64,000 nt of DNA from Streptomyces maremycinicus (GTDB lineage Bacteria > Actinomycetota > Actinomycetes > Streptomycetales > Streptomycetaceae). Made by a program: the position numbers and the translations under genes. Shown here piece by piece: positions 1-8,926 of the stretch. The first letter of the stretch is position 1. The number at the start of each line of letters is the position of its first letter. The DNA is taken from contig NZ_BBYG01000008.1 in assembly GCF_001184025.1 (NCBI RefSeq), positions 310,001-374,000 on the forward strand. Direction: 5' to 3'. The notes beneath the pieces are model-generated. The model made no database searches and was not told where the DNA came from. It worked only from the letters and a program-made list of their open reading frames with translations.

Positions 1-1680
1 GAGCTCGCGGCCCGGCCGCTGCCGAGCGGGACGACGGGCATCGGGCACACCCGGTGGGCCACGCACGGCGGGCCGACGGACGCCAACGCGCATCCGCATC
101 TGGACAACGCCGGGCAGGTAGCCGTCGTGCACAACGGGATCATCGAGAACTTCGCCGGACTGCGGGCCGAACTGGCCGAGCGGGGGCACGAGCTGCGCTC
201 CGAGACCGACACCGAGGTCGTGGCCCATCTGCTCGCCGAGGAGTTCTCGGCGACGGCCGACCTCGCCGAGGCCATGCGGCTGGTCTGCCGACGGCTCGAA
301 GGGGCGTTCACGCTGGTCGCGGCGCATGCCGGCGAGCCGGACGTGGTGGTCGGCGCGCGGCGGAACTCGCCGCTCGTGGTGGGCGTCGGGGAGGGCGAGG
401 CCTTTCTCGCCTCGGACGTCGCCGCGTTCATCGCGCACACCCGGTCGGCGATCGAGCTGGGCCAGGACCAGGTCGTCGAGCTGCGGCGGGACGGGGTGAC
501 GGTGACCGGCTTCGACGGGCGTCCGGCGGAGGTCCGGTCGTACCACGTCGACTGGGACGCGTCGGCCGCGGAGAAGGGGGGCTACGACTACTTCATGCTC
601 AAGGAGATCGCCGAGCAGCCCAAGGCCGTGGCCGACACCCTGCTCGGCCGTATCGACGCCTCCGGCGCGCTGACGCTCGACGAGGTCCGGATCCCGGCCT
701 CCGAACTGCGGGAGGTCGACAAGGTCGTCATCGTCGCCTGCGGTACGGCCTTCCACGCGGGCCTCATCGCCAAGTACGCCATCGAGCACTGGACGCGGAT
801 CCCGTGCGAGGTCGAGCTGGCCAGCGAGTTCCGCTACCGGGACCCGATCCTGGACTCGCGGTCGCTGGTCATCGCGATCTCCCAGTCCGGGGAGACGATG
901 GACACGCTCATGGCGCTGCGGCACGCGCGCGAGCAGGGGTCCAAGGTGCTGGCGATCTGCAACACGAACGGGTCGACGATCCCCCGGGAGTCGGACGCGG
1001 TGCTGTACACCCACGCCGGGCCGGAGGTGGCGGTCGCCTCGACCAAGGCGTTCCTGACGCAGTTGGTCGCCTGCTATCTCGTCGCGCTGTATCTCGGCCA
1101 GGTGCGCGGCACCAAGTGGGGCGACGAGATCCGGGCCGTCGTCCGGGACCTCGCGCAGATCTCCGGCGCGGTCGAGCGGGTGCTGGAGACCATGGGGCCG
1201 GTGCGGGAGCTGGCGCGGTCGCTCGCGGACAAGGACACCGTGCTGTTCCTCGGGCGGCACGTCGGGTATCCCGTCGCGCTGGAGGGCGCGCTGAAGCTCA
1301 AGGAGCTCGCCTACATGCACGCGGAGGGGTTCGCCGCGGGGGAGCTGAAGCACGGGCCGATCGCGCTGATCGAGGAGGACCTGCCGGTCGTCGTCGTGGT
1401 GCCCTCGCCGCGGGGGCGGTCCGTCCTGCACGACAAGATCGTGTCCAACATCCAGGAGATCCGGGCCCGGGGGGCGCGGACGATCGTCATCGCGGAGGAG
1501 GGGGACGAGACGGTGGTGCCGTACGCCGACCATCTCGTGCGGATCCCGGTCACGCCGGTGCTGTTGTCGCCGCTCGTCGCGACGGTTCCCTTGCAGGTGT
1601 TCGCGTGTGAGCTGGCGACCGCGCGAGGCAACGAGGTGGATCAGCCTCGTAACCTCGCGAAGTCGGTGACGGTGGAGTGA
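1..1680 (+). CDS. glmS: Glucosamine-6-phosphate synthase (glutamine-hydrolysing), 5' truncated by the window edge
   Basis: GlmS makes glucosamine-6-phosphate from fructose-6-phosphate and glutamine, the first committed step to UDP-GlcNAc and peptidoglycan. The reading frame is open from base 1 and gives 559 residues. The family is about 610 long, so roughly 55 N-terminal residues, including the nucleophilic Cys1, lie outside the window. Visible parts are the rest of the class II glutaminase domain (GIGHTRWATHG, VHNGIIENF) and two SIS isomerase domains (ISQSGETMDTL, ASTKAF, ELKHGPIALI). The C-terminus ends with DQPRNLAKSVTVE, the family signature. The internal ATG at 127 is not the start. Streptomyces often carry more than one glmS, and I cannot tell which this is. 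Confidence 0.97.
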   Translation, partial: ELAARPLPSGTTGIGHTRWATHGGPTDANAHPHLDNAGQVAVVHNGIIENFAGLRAELAERGHELRSETDTEVVAHLLAEEFSATADLAEAMRLVCRRLEGAFTLVAAHAGEPDVVVGARRNSPLVVGVGEGEAFLASDVAAFIAHTRSAIELGQDQVVELRRDGVTVTGFDGRPAEVRSYHVDWDASAAEKGGYDYFMLKEIAEQPKAVADTLLGRIDASGALTLDEVRIPASELREVDKVVIVACGTAFHAGLIAKYAIEHWTRIPCEVELASEFRYRDPILDSRSLVIAISQSGETMDTLMALRHAREQGSKVLAICNTNGSTIPRESDAVLYTHAGPEVAVASTKAFLTQLVACYLVALYLGQVRGTKWGDEIRAVVRDLAQISGAVERVLETMGPVRELARSLADKDTVLFLGRHVGYPVALEGALKLKELAYMHAEGFAAGELKHGPIALIEEDLPVVVVVPSPRGRSVLHDKIVSNIQEIRARGARTIVIAEEGDETVVPYADHLVRIPVTPVLLSPLVATVPLQVFACELATARGNEVDQPRNLAKSVTVE

Positions 1681-1744
1681 GGAAGTTTTGAGCGGGGGGT
1701 GGGGGGTTCTCGCCGTGAGCGGGCGCGGGTACGTCGTGGCTGGT

Positions 1745-1893
1745 CGCGCAGTTCCCCGCGCCCCTGGGGGGCTGGACCGTCTGCGACGGTCCTCGCCCCC
1801 ATCCGTTTCCGCGTCCCCGCAGTTCTCCGCGTCCCTTGGGGGGCTGGCCCGTCTGTGACGGTCCAGCCCCCGGCAGTTTTCCGCGCCCCGCGG
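1745..1893. repeat. Tandem imperfect palindromic intergenic repeats, also a likely terminator
   Basis: Two full copies and one partial copy of a unit of about 55-70 bases: 1745-1800, 1815-1871, and a partial copy at 1872-1893. Each starts with a CAGTTCYCCGCG-like segment. The full copies continue into a G-run / C-run hairpin whose core is GGACCGTC / GACGGTCC in copy 1 and a longer GGGGGCTGG / CCAGCCCCC stem in copy 2. The stretch lies between the convergent 3' ends of glmS and the M16 peptidase, so the hairpins could end transcription both ways. From memory, the CAGTTCCCCGCGCCCC segment recurs between many Streptomyces genes. Confidence 0.7.
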
Positions 1894-1918
1894 GTACCCG
1901 TGGCCCGAGGGCGGTCTG

Positions 1919-3679
1919 TCAGCTTCGGGTGCGTTGTCTTCTGGCTGTGTAGATCTTCCAGGTGGCGAAGGCGAGGGGGAGTTCCAGGATCCAGACGCCG
2001 GTCACCGCGTCCCACTCCGGGGCGGTGGCCGAGGCCTCGTCGGCCGTGATGATCCCGCACAGCAGTCCCCAGGCCGCCGCGAGCAGGCCGACCAGCCAGA
2101 GCGCGGTGGTCCACCCCCAGGTTGAGCGGCCGTTGCCGGAGCTCCGCGGGCCGGAGGTCCGCTTGCGCGGCCGCGGTTGGGGGATCTGGTCGGGCTCGCG
2201 GGCCGGCATCGGCACCACCGCCGCCGCGGGCACGCCCGCGTCCAGGGCGGCGACGCGGTCCGGCGTCACCCCCCGGTACAGGGTGGGTTCGACGGTGACC
2301 GAGAAGCCGTCGTGGCCGGTCAGGACGCGGGCGCCGTCGGGGCGGGTGGTCATCGCCGCGCAGGCGTCGTACCGGACGGTGACCGGGCCCCTGGGAGTCA
2401 GCAGGCTCACCCCCTCGGCACCGATGACCAGCGTGACCTCGTCGTCCTCCAGGGAGCGGTGGCGGGTGCCGGTCACGGCGGCCTGCGAGTGCTGCGGGGC
2501 GAGGGTGAGCCCCGCCCAGTCGACGCCGCGGCCCGGGACCTGGAGGAGCGCGTTGCCCCAGGCCTCCCGGGCGACCTCGCGCAGGTCCTGCGTCGTCACC
2601 GCGTTCAGCTCCGCCCGGTGCTGTTCGGGGGTGAGGATCCGGTGTCCGAGCAGCAGGCTCAGCGCGTACGAGGGCAGCGCGGCCGCCGCCAGGTCGGGGG
2701 TGTCGTACATCTTGAGGAGCTTGGTGCGGACGGAGTCCAGCTCGGACTGCTCGATGCGGCCGGCGCGCAGCCGGGCGAGGGTGTCGACGAAGCCGCCGAC
2801 GACCGCGTCCTGCTTCTGCGGGAGGGCGTCCGCGTACGCGGTGAGGGTGGCGAACTCGGCGTCCCGCGGGGTGTAGTCGGCCTCAGCGGAGTAGGAGTAG
2901 CCGCCCTCCTGGCGCAGGTCCTGGAAGAGGGCCCGGCCGAGGACGTCCGCGAAGACACTGGCCGCGGTGGAGCGGCGCAGCACCGAGGTGAGGACGACAT
3001 GGCCGTCGTCGCCGCTGATGTACGCGGGCGTGGTGGGCAGTGCGCTGGTCGCGGCCGGGGCGGGGAAGCGGGTGCCCTGGGGGAGCGTGAGGTCCAGGCC
3101 GTCCGGGACCTGCTCGCTGGTGATCCACAGCACCGCGTTGTCCCTGGTGAAGCGGGTCTCCGCCCACCGGCGCACCTGGTCCGGGGTCAGGCTCCGGGTA
3201 CCGAGCTCGTTGTAGCTGGACAGGCCGTAGCCCTGGGCGCCGTACCGCCACAGCGGCATCTGCTGCTGGGGGCCGCCGCCGCGGCCGGCCGCCTCGGTGC
3301 GCAGGATCTCCTTCTCGGTCTCCAGCCGCTCCATCGGCAGGTCCCGCAGCCCCGCGCAGACGCTGTTGAGGTACCTGACGACCTCCTCCTCGCTGCCGGT
3401 GACGTGGAAGAGGGTGTACGCGTTCGCCGTCGCGCCGTTGTAGTGCAGATCGGACAGGCCGAGGCGGTGCAGCGCGAGGTGTTCGACGAGGTGGGTGAGG
3501 CCGGCGGTGGCCAGGGTCTCGTCGGCGCGGCCCACCCGGAAGAAGAGGCCGGCGGTGATCTCGTTGCCCGAGGCCGGGGCGTACAGGGTGGGGATGTGCT
3601 GCGTGGTGGTGTGCGAGACGAGGCCGGTGAGCGCGGCGAGGCCGGAGTCGCGGTCGTGCTCGTGCAGGTCGGTGGTCAT
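1919..3679 (-). CDS. M16 family zinc peptidase with C-terminal membrane segments
   Basis: 586 residues. The N-terminal two thirds look like an M16 (pitrilysin/insulinase-type) peptidase. The inverted zinc motif HxxEH is present as HLVEH at about residues 63-67, and an RxxGGYSYS-like segment follows (RQEGGYSYSAEADY). After about residue 490 the sequence is unlike standard M16 proteins: a basic linker (RPRKRTSGPR) is followed by two hydrophobic stretches near the C-terminus (LVGLLAAAWGLLCGIIT and WILELPLAFATWKIY), suggesting membrane anchoring with a short basic tail. The ATG overlaps the stop of the upstream gene (ATGA), so the two are translationally coupled. The frame stays open far upstream, but the overlap marks this start. 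Substrate unknown. Confidence 0.85.
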   Translation of the reverse strand: MTTDLHEHDRDSGLAALTGLVSHTTTQHIPTLYAPASGNEITAGLFFRVGRADETLATAGLTHLVEHLALHRLGLSDLHYNGATANAYTLFHVTGSEEEVVRYLNSVCAGLRDLPMERLETEKEILRTEAAGRGGGPQQQMPLWRYGAQGYGLSSYNELGTRSLTPDQVRRWAETRFTRDNAVLWITSEQVPDGLDLTLPQGTRFPAPAATSALPTTPAYISGDDGHVVLTSVLRRSTAASVFADVLGRALFQDLRQEGGYSYSAEADYTPRDAEFATLTAYADALPQKQDAVVGGFVDTLARLRAGRIEQSELDSVRTKLLKMYDTPDLAAAALPSYALSLLLGHRILTPEQHRAELNAVTTQDLREVAREAWGNALLQVPGRGVDWAGLTLAPQHSQAAVTGTRHRSLEDDEVTLVIGAEGVSLLTPRGPVTVRYDACAAMTTRPDGARVLTGHDGFSVTVEPTLYRGVTPDRVAALDAGVPAAAVVPMPAREPDQIPQPRPRKRTSGPRSSGNGRSTWGWTTALWLVGLLAAAWGLLCGIITADEASATAPEWDAVTGVWILELPLAFATWKIYTARRQRTRS

Positions 3680-4665
3680 CGGGTGCCGCCTCCTCGGGAT
3701 TCCAGCGCGGCCTTGCGGGACTTGAGGAACGCCGACCTGTGGTCGGGCACGTAGTGCCACGGGGACTCGGTCGCGCGGTCGCCGAGGAAGGCGAAGTGCG
3801 GGGCCGCGTACTCCCAGTGGTTGCCGAGCGAGAAGGCGAACGCGAACGCGTTGTGCGCGCCGATCGTGTTCCAGTCGGGCCGGTGGGCCGGGTGCAGCAC
3901 CGAGACCCGGGCGGCGTTGCGCAGGTCGTCGCGGACGGGCAGGCCGCGCATGTAGGCGGCGTCCTCGCCGATGTCCAGGTCCAGCCAGCGCTCGATGTGG
4001 GCGAGGGCGACCAGCGTGCCGGAGTTCGAGCCGTCGGGGGCCTCGGTGGCGCAGGCGCGGGCGAAGCCGTGCGCCGCGTCCCAGGAGCCGCCCCACTTCG
4101 GGCACAGCTGCTGGAGCAGCTGGACCTGGGCGCGGTAGTGGTGCGGATGGTGGGCGTGGAGGCGGTCGTAGCGGCGGCGCGCCTCGGCCTGCCCCAACTG
4201 GAGGCCGCGCGCGGTCATCAGCCGGGCGGTCCAGGCGGGGGCGTACGAGGGCTGCTCGGCGCAGACCTCGATCAGCAGCTGTTCGGCCCTGCGCAGCCAT
4301 TCGTGGAACTGGGTGAACTGGTCCCGCGAGACGTGGTCGGCGCGGGCGCCGCTGCGGATGTCCCAGCCGATGTAGACGTACCGCTCGGCGAGCAGGGTGC
4401 GCGGCAGCGGGTCGGCGGGCGATTCCGCCGCCGCCCGTTCCAGGAAGTTCTCGACGCCGGGGAGGTCGGCGAGCAGGCTCGAGGCGGTGGAGAGCTTGTC
4501 GACCGAGTCGAGGCCGGTGAGGAAGGCCCGCACGGCGGGCCAGTCCCCGGCCTGTGCGGCGGTGCGCAGCGGGATCAGCTCGGGTGTGTTGTCGTACGGG
4601 TCGAAGGTCGGTCCCCAGGTGTTCGTGGGTCCGCCGCCGGCCGTGCCGTTGGTGGTGCTGGTCAT
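3676..4665 (-). CDS. Conserved helical-repeat (TPR-like) protein, function unknown
   Basis: 329 residues with no signal peptide or membrane segment. It is rich in short amphipathic helices and aromatic residues (PSYAPAWTARLMTARGL, HHYRAQVQLLQQLCPKWGGSWDAA), typical of a tetratricopeptide-like fold with an LCPKWGGSW loop. It overlaps the M16 peptidase by four bases and is transcribed first, so the two probably work together, perhaps as adaptor and protease. I do not recognise a named family. A GGAGG lies only one base before the ATG, which is too close for normal spacing, so an upstream G-rich stretch may serve as the ribosome binding site. Confidence 0.8.
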   Translation of the reverse strand: MTSTTNGTAGGGPTNTWGPTFDPYDNTPELIPLRTAAQAGDWPAVRAFLTGLDSVDKLSTASSLLADLPGVENFLERAAAESPADPLPRTLLAERYVYIGWDIRSGARADHVSRDQFTQFHEWLRRAEQLLIEVCAEQPSYAPAWTARLMTARGLQLGQAEARRRYDRLHAHHPHHYRAQVQLLQQLCPKWGGSWDAAHGFARACATEAPDGSNSGTLVALAHIERWLDLDIGEDAAYMRGLPVRDDLRNAARVSVLHPAHRPDWNTIGAHNAFAFAFSLGNHWEYAAPHFAFLGDRATESPWHYVPDHRSAFLKSRKAALESRGGGTR

Positions 4666-4849
4666 TCCTCCGCCCCCTGGCGTAGCTGTCCGCGGCGCGC
4701 GGGCTGGCCCCCCAGGGCGCGCGGCGGGTCCTCACCGGTGTGACCGGACGCCCTGCGCGGTGACGCGGCGTCATCCGGTGCGGTCCGGCTTGATCAAGTC
4801 GCCGCAGGCTAGCAGCAGGCTGTGACAGTCCGGCCGTAGGGTGCTCGGC

Positions 4850-5221
4850 ATGAGCATCATCGGGGTCGGTATCGACGTGGCCGAGATCGAGCGGTTCGCG
4901 GCGTCGCTGGAGCGGACGCCGGGGCTGGCCCGGCGGCTGTTCCTGGACAGCGAGTTGCTGCTGCCGAGCGGGGACCGGCGGGGTGCCGCGTCGCTGGCGG
5001 CCCGGTTCGCCGCGAAGGAGGCTCTCGCCAAGGCGCTGGGGGCCCCGCCCGGACTGCTGTGGACGGACGCGGAGGTGTTCGTCGAGGAGAGCGGACGGCC
5101 TCGGCTGCGGGTGCGCGGGAGTGTCGCCGCGCGGGCGGCCGAACTGGGGGTGCGGAGCTGGCATGTGTCGTTGAGTCATGACGCGGGGGTCGCCTCGGCG
5201 GTGGTGGTGGCCGAAGGCTGA
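4850..5221 (+). CDS. acpS: Holo-[acyl-carrier-protein] synthase
   Basis: 123 residues, normal for AcpS. It transfers 4'-phosphopantetheine from CoA to a serine of acyl carrier proteins, needed for fatty acid and polyketide synthesis. The N-terminal [12 protein letters not shown] holds the metal-binding Asp, and [13 protein letters not shown] holds the second conserved acidic residue and the substrate helix. WHVSLSHD near the C-terminus is also typical. The ATG at 4850 is preferred to a GTG nine bases upstream because family proteins begin just before IIGVGIDV. It diverges from the TPR/M16 pair across 184 bases and is followed 57 bases later by the NAD(P)HX repair gene. Confidence 0.95.
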   Translation: MSIIGVGIDVAEIERFAASLERTPGLARRLFLDSELLLPSGDRRGAASLAARFAAKEALAKALGAPPGLLWTDAEVFVEESGRPRLRVRGSVAARAAELGVRSWHVSLSHDAGVASAVVVAEG

Positions 5222-5278
5222 GCCACGCGGCGGGGCGACGGCGTGCGGGGGCGGGGGAGTCCGGGGCAGACTCACCGT

Positions 5279-6718
5279 ATGCGTACTGCCTACCGTGTCG
5301 AGACCGTCCGTCGTGCCGAGCGGGAGCTGATGGCCCGGGTCCCGGAAGGGGCCCTCATGCAGCGGGCCGCCGCGGGGCTCGCCGCGGCCTGCGCCGATCT
5401 GCTGGGGCGGGTGTACGGGCGGCGGGTCGTGCTGCTGGTCGGCAGCGGTGACAACGGGGGTGACGCCCTGTACGCCGGTGCCCGGCTCGCCCGGCGCGGG
5501 GCGGGGGTGACCGCGGTGCTGCTCTCGCCCGGGCGGACCCACGCCGCGGGGCTGGCGGCCCTGCGGCGCGCGGGCGGGCACACGGTCGGGCCGGACGGCG
5601 CCGAGACCGTCGTCCGGCGGGCCGACCTCGTGCTCGACGGCATCGTCGGGATCGGCGGGAAGGGCGGGCTGCGGCCGGACGCGGCCTCGCTGGCGTCGGT
5701 CGTCGCCGGGGCCCGGGCCGCCGTCGTCGCCGTCGATCTGCCCAGCGGTGTCGACGCCGACACCGGGGAGGTGCACGGGAGCGCGATCCGCGCCGACCTC
5801 ACCGTCACCTTCGGTACGCACAAGCCGGGGCTGCTCGTCGATCCGGCGCGGGAGTACGCCGGGTCGGTGCGGCTGGTCGACATCGGGCTCGGCGGCGACC
5901 TGCCCGCCGAGCCCGAGCTGGTGGCCCTCCAGCACGCGGACGTGGCCGCCCTGTTGCCCGTGCCGGGCGGGGAGAGCGACAAGTACCGGCGGGGTGTCGT
6001 CGGGATCGCCGCCGGGTCCGCCCGGTATCCGGGGGCCGCCGTGCTGGCCGTCGCGGGGGCGCTGCGGGGCGGGGCGGGGGCGGTGCGGTACGTCGGTCCG
6101 GCCGGGGACGCGGTCGTCGCGCGGTTCCCCGAGACGCTCGTGTCCGACCAGGGGCCCCACAAGGCCGGGCGGGTACAGGCCTGGGTCGTGGGGCCGGGTG
6201 CCGGGGACGACGCCGGGACGGTGGCGGAGGTGCTGTCCGCGGAGGTGCCGGTGCTGATCGACGCGGACGGGCTGCGGCTCGCGGACCCCGACGCGGTGCG
6301 GGGGCGGACCGCGCCGACGCTGATGACCCCGCACGCGGGGGAGGCGGCCGCGCTGCTGGGGGTGGCGCGCGAGGAGGTGGAGGAGGGCCGGCTGCGTGCC
6401 GTGCGGGAGCTGGCGGCCCGCTACCGGGCGACCGTGCTGCTGAAGGGGTCGACGACGTTGGTCGCGGACGCGGGTGGGACGGGGCCGGTGCGGGTGAACG
6501 CGACGGGCACGGCGTGGCTGGCCACGGCCGGGAGCGGGGACGTGCTGTCCGGGCTCGCGGGGTCGTTGCTCGCGGCGGGGCTGAGTGCGTGGGACGCGGG
6601 CAGCGTGGGGGCCTATCTGCACGGGCTGGCGGGGCGGTTCGCCGCCGACGGGGCGCCGGTGGGGGCGCACGACGTGGCCGCGGCGGTCGCGGAGGCCTGG
6701 CGGGACGTGCGGCGGTAG
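5279..6718 (+). CDS. nnr: Bifunctional NAD(P)H-hydrate epimerase / ADP-dependent dehydratase
   Basis: 479 residues. It repairs hydrated NAD(P)H. The N-terminal YjeF_N domain (about 1-210) epimerises R- to S-NAD(P)HX (GSGDNGGDALYAGARL, VVAVDLPSGVDADTG). The C-terminal kinase-like domain (about 225-479) dehydrates S-NAD(P)HX with ADP (GGAGAVRYVG, LMTPHAGEAAALLG, NATGTAWLATAGSGDVLSGLAGSLLA). The ATG at 5279 was chosen over a GTG 36 bases upstream because family proteins begin near MRTAYRVETVRRAE. It follows acpS on the same strand, an arrangement seen in many actinomycetes. Confidence 0.95.
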   Translation: MRTAYRVETVRRAERELMARVPEGALMQRAAAGLAAACADLLGRVYGRRVVLLVGSGDNGGDALYAGARLARRGAGVTAVLLSPGRTHAAGLAALRRAGGHTVGPDGAETVVRRADLVLDGIVGIGGKGGLRPDAASLASVVAGARAAVVAVDLPSGVDADTGEVHGSAIRADLTVTFGTHKPGLLVDPAREYAGSVRLVDIGLGGDLPAEPELVALQHADVAALLPVPGGESDKYRRGVVGIAAGSARYPGAAVLAVAGALRGGAGAVRYVGPAGDAVVARFPETLVSDQGPHKAGRVQAWVVGPGAGDDAGTVAEVLSAEVPVLIDADGLRLADPDAVRGRTAPTLMTPHAGEAAALLGVAREEVEEGRLRAVRELAARYRATVLLKGSTTLVADAGGTGPVRVNATGTAWLATAGSGDVLSGLAGSLLAAGLSAWDAGSVGAYLHGLAGRFAADGAPVGAHDVAAAVAEAWRDVRR

Positions 6719-6825
6719 GCCCCCGGTCATCAAGTCCCCGGCCGGGCCGGGAGTCCCCCCGCTGAACGGGTGAAGCCGCCGCGCGGCAGTCCCGGGTGCC
6801 CCGGATCGCGCGTTTCTCTGATCGG

Positions 6826-7656
6826 ATGTTCAGCACACGAACCGTGGCCCTGGTGCTCGCCGCCGTCGCTCTTCTTCCCCTCGGGACACCCGCCCGGGCC
6901 GCGCCTCCTCCGGCCCCGCCGTCCTGGGAGGTCGACACGCCCGACCAGGTGCTCGCGCCGAGGGTGTACACGCCCACCGCCGCCGAGGACGCCGTCGAGC
7001 CGAGGGACGCGGCGGACGGGACGTACGCGCTCGTCGAGCACGTGCCGCTGGACGAGGTGATGACCCGGGTGGCGTGCAGCAAGCGGGTCGGGCCGTACCA
7101 GCGGGCGGTCGAGCGGTGGCTGAGGCTGCCGGTGGACGGGAAGCAGTCCGCCGCCGACTGCAAGGCGATCCGGGCGTTCCAGCGGCAGCAGGGGATCGAG
7201 CCCGCGATCGGCTTCGCCGGGCCCGTCACCTGGTCGCGGATGCAGCTCATCGCCGCGAGGAAGAATCCCAACGCCGCGAAGAAGTGTCCGGTGCGGGTCC
7301 ACCGGGTCGCCTGTGTCGATCTCGACCGGCAGCTGACCTGGGTGCAGAAGGGGACCAAGGTGCTCTTCGGGCCCGTGCCGATGCGCAGCGGGCGGGCCGT
7401 GCACCCGACCCGCAAGGGATGGCACACCGTCTACTGGCGGCACAAGAACCATGTCTCCACGCTCTACAACGCCCCCATGCCCTATGCCCAGTTCTTCGAC
7501 GGCGGCCAGGCCTTCCACGCCGTCTACGACAGCATCCACACCACCGTCGGCTCCATGGGCTGCGTCAATCTCACGGTCGGCGACGCGCGCAGGCTCTGGG
7601 GCGTGCTGAAGAAGGGCGACCGGGTCTACGTGTGGGGCCACCGGCCCGGTACCTAG
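6826..7656 (+). CDS. Secreted L,D-transpeptidase (YkuD domain) with peptidoglycan-binding-like region
   Basis: 276 residues from the ATG at 6826 (an in-frame GTG at 6796 would add ten). A signal peptide, MFSTRTVALVLAAVALLPLG...ARA, is followed by a region resembling PG_binding_1 (QRAVERWLRLPVDG, AIRAFQRQQGIEPAIGFAGPVTWSRM) and a C-terminal YkuD domain. The catalytic motif is HAVYDSIHTTVGSMGCVNL with the nucleophilic Cys. The usual SHGC is SMGC here, so the small-motif His is Met, a variant to note. The family forms 3-3 crosslinks in peptidoglycan or attaches proteins to it. The alanine racemase gene starts 34 bases downstream, which fits a shared cell-wall theme. Confidence 0.88.
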   Translation: MFSTRTVALVLAAVALLPLGTPARAAPPPAPPSWEVDTPDQVLAPRVYTPTAAEDAVEPRDAADGTYALVEHVPLDEVMTRVACSKRVGPYQRAVERWLRLPVDGKQSAADCKAIRAFQRQQGIEPAIGFAGPVTWSRMQLIAARKNPNAAKKCPVRVHRVACVDLDRQLTWVQKGTKVLFGPVPMRSGRAVHPTRKGWHTVYWRHKNHVSTLYNAPMPYAQFFDGGQAFHAVYDSIHTTVGSMGCVNLTVGDARRLWGVLKKGDRVYVWGHRPGT

Positions 7657-7690
7657 GGGCCGTCCCGGGGCCTCTGAGAGACTGGGCGCG

Positions 7691-8872
7691 ATGAGTGAGA
7701 CTGCCAAGCCGCCCGCCGCCCCGTCGCGCGCCCGCGCCGAGATCGACCTGGCCGCGCTGCGGGCCAACGTGCGTACGCTGCGCGCCAAGGCGCCGGGCGC
7801 GGAGTTCATGGCCGTGGTGAAGGCCGACGGGTACGGGCACGGAGCCCTTCCCTGTGCCCGCGCCGCGGTCGCGGCCGGCGCCCGCTGGGTGGGCACCGCC
7901 ACGCCCGAGGAGGCGCTGGCGCTGCGCGCGGACGGCGGGCTGCCCGCTGACGTCAGGATCATGTGCTGGCTGTGGACGCCGGGCGGGCCCTGGCGCGAGG
8001 CGGTCGAGGCCGGCATCGACGTGTCGGTGAGCGGGCTCTGGGCCCTGCGGGAGGTCGTCGAGGGGGCACGGGCCGCCGGGCGGCCCGCCCGCGTGCAGCT
8101 CAAGGCCGACACCGGGCTCGGCCGCAACGGCTGCCAGCCCGCCGACTGGCCCGAGCTGGTCGGCGAGGCGCTGCGGGCCGAGGACGAGGGACTGCTGCGG
8201 ATCACCGGTCTGTGGTCGCACTTCGCCTGCGCCGACGAGCCGGGGCACCCCTCCATCGCGCCGCAGCTCGACCGCTTCCACGCGATGGTGGCGTACGCCG
8301 AGGGGCAGGGCGTGCGGCCCGAGGTGCGGCACATCGCCAACTCCCCGGCGATGCTCACGCTCCCGGAGACCCACTTCGACCTGGTCCGCCCCGGCGTCGC
8401 GATGTACGGCCTGTCGCCCAGCCCGGAGCTGGGCTCGGCCGCCGACTTCGGGCTGCGCCCGGTGATGACCCTCGCGGCCTCGCTGGCCCTGGTGAAGCAT
8501 GTGCCGGGCGGCCACGGGGTGAGCTACGGCCACCACTACGTCACCCCGGGCGAGACGACCCTGGGGCTGGTGCCCCTCGGCTACGGGGACGGTGTTCCCC
8601 GGCACGCCTCCGGCAGCGGTCCGGTGCTGGTCGCCGGCAAGTGGCGGACCGCGGCCGGACGGATCGCCATGGACCAGTTCGTCGTCGACCTCGGCGGCGA
8701 CGAGCCCGCTCCGGGCACGGAGGCGATCCTGTTCGGGCCCGGTGACCGCGGTGAGCCCACGGCGGAGGACTGGGCCCAGGCGGCCGGGACCATCGGATAC
8801 GAGATCGTCACGCGCATCGGAGCGCGCGTTCCCCGCGTCTATGTCAATGAGCCCGTTCAGGTGAATGAGTAA
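7691..8872 (+). CDS. alr: Alanine racemase
   Basis: 393 residues, PLP-dependent, makes D-alanine for peptidoglycan. The PLP lysine lies in the family signature FMAVVKADGYGHGA (about residue 44). Other landmarks are LKADTGLGRNGC, HIANSPAM, RPGVAMYGLSP and the C-terminal AGRIAMDQFVVDLG. Its ATG closely follows the transpeptidase gene, and the alpha/beta hydrolase and tsaE follow on the same strand, so it may be part of a long transcription unit. Confidence 0.97.
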   Translation: MSETAKPPAAPSRARAEIDLAALRANVRTLRAKAPGAEFMAVVKADGYGHGALPCARAAVAAGARWVGTATPEEALALRADGGLPADVRIMCWLWTPGGPWREAVEAGIDVSVSGLWALREVVEGARAAGRPARVQLKADTGLGRNGCQPADWPELVGEALRAEDEGLLRITGLWSHFACADEPGHPSIAPQLDRFHAMVAYAEGQGVRPEVRHIANSPAMLTLPETHFDLVRPGVAMYGLSPSPELGSAADFGLRPVMTLAASLALVKHVPGGHGVSYGHHYVTPGETTLGLVPLGYGDGVPRHASGSGPVLVAGKWRTAAGRIAMDQFVVDLGGDEPAPGTEAILFGPGDRGEPTAEDWAQAAGTIGYEIVTRIGARVPRVYVNEPVQVNE

Positions 8873-8926
8873 CCGGACGGGTACCCCGCAGTCGGACCAC
8901 GGACATCGGCCACGGAGGAGCGGTAC

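Noticed and set aside
1919..6733. One very long minus-strand frame (about 1600 codons)
   Set aside because: Only its last 586 codons code for the M16 peptidase; the rest is antisense to acpS and nnr and out of frame with the TPR gene.
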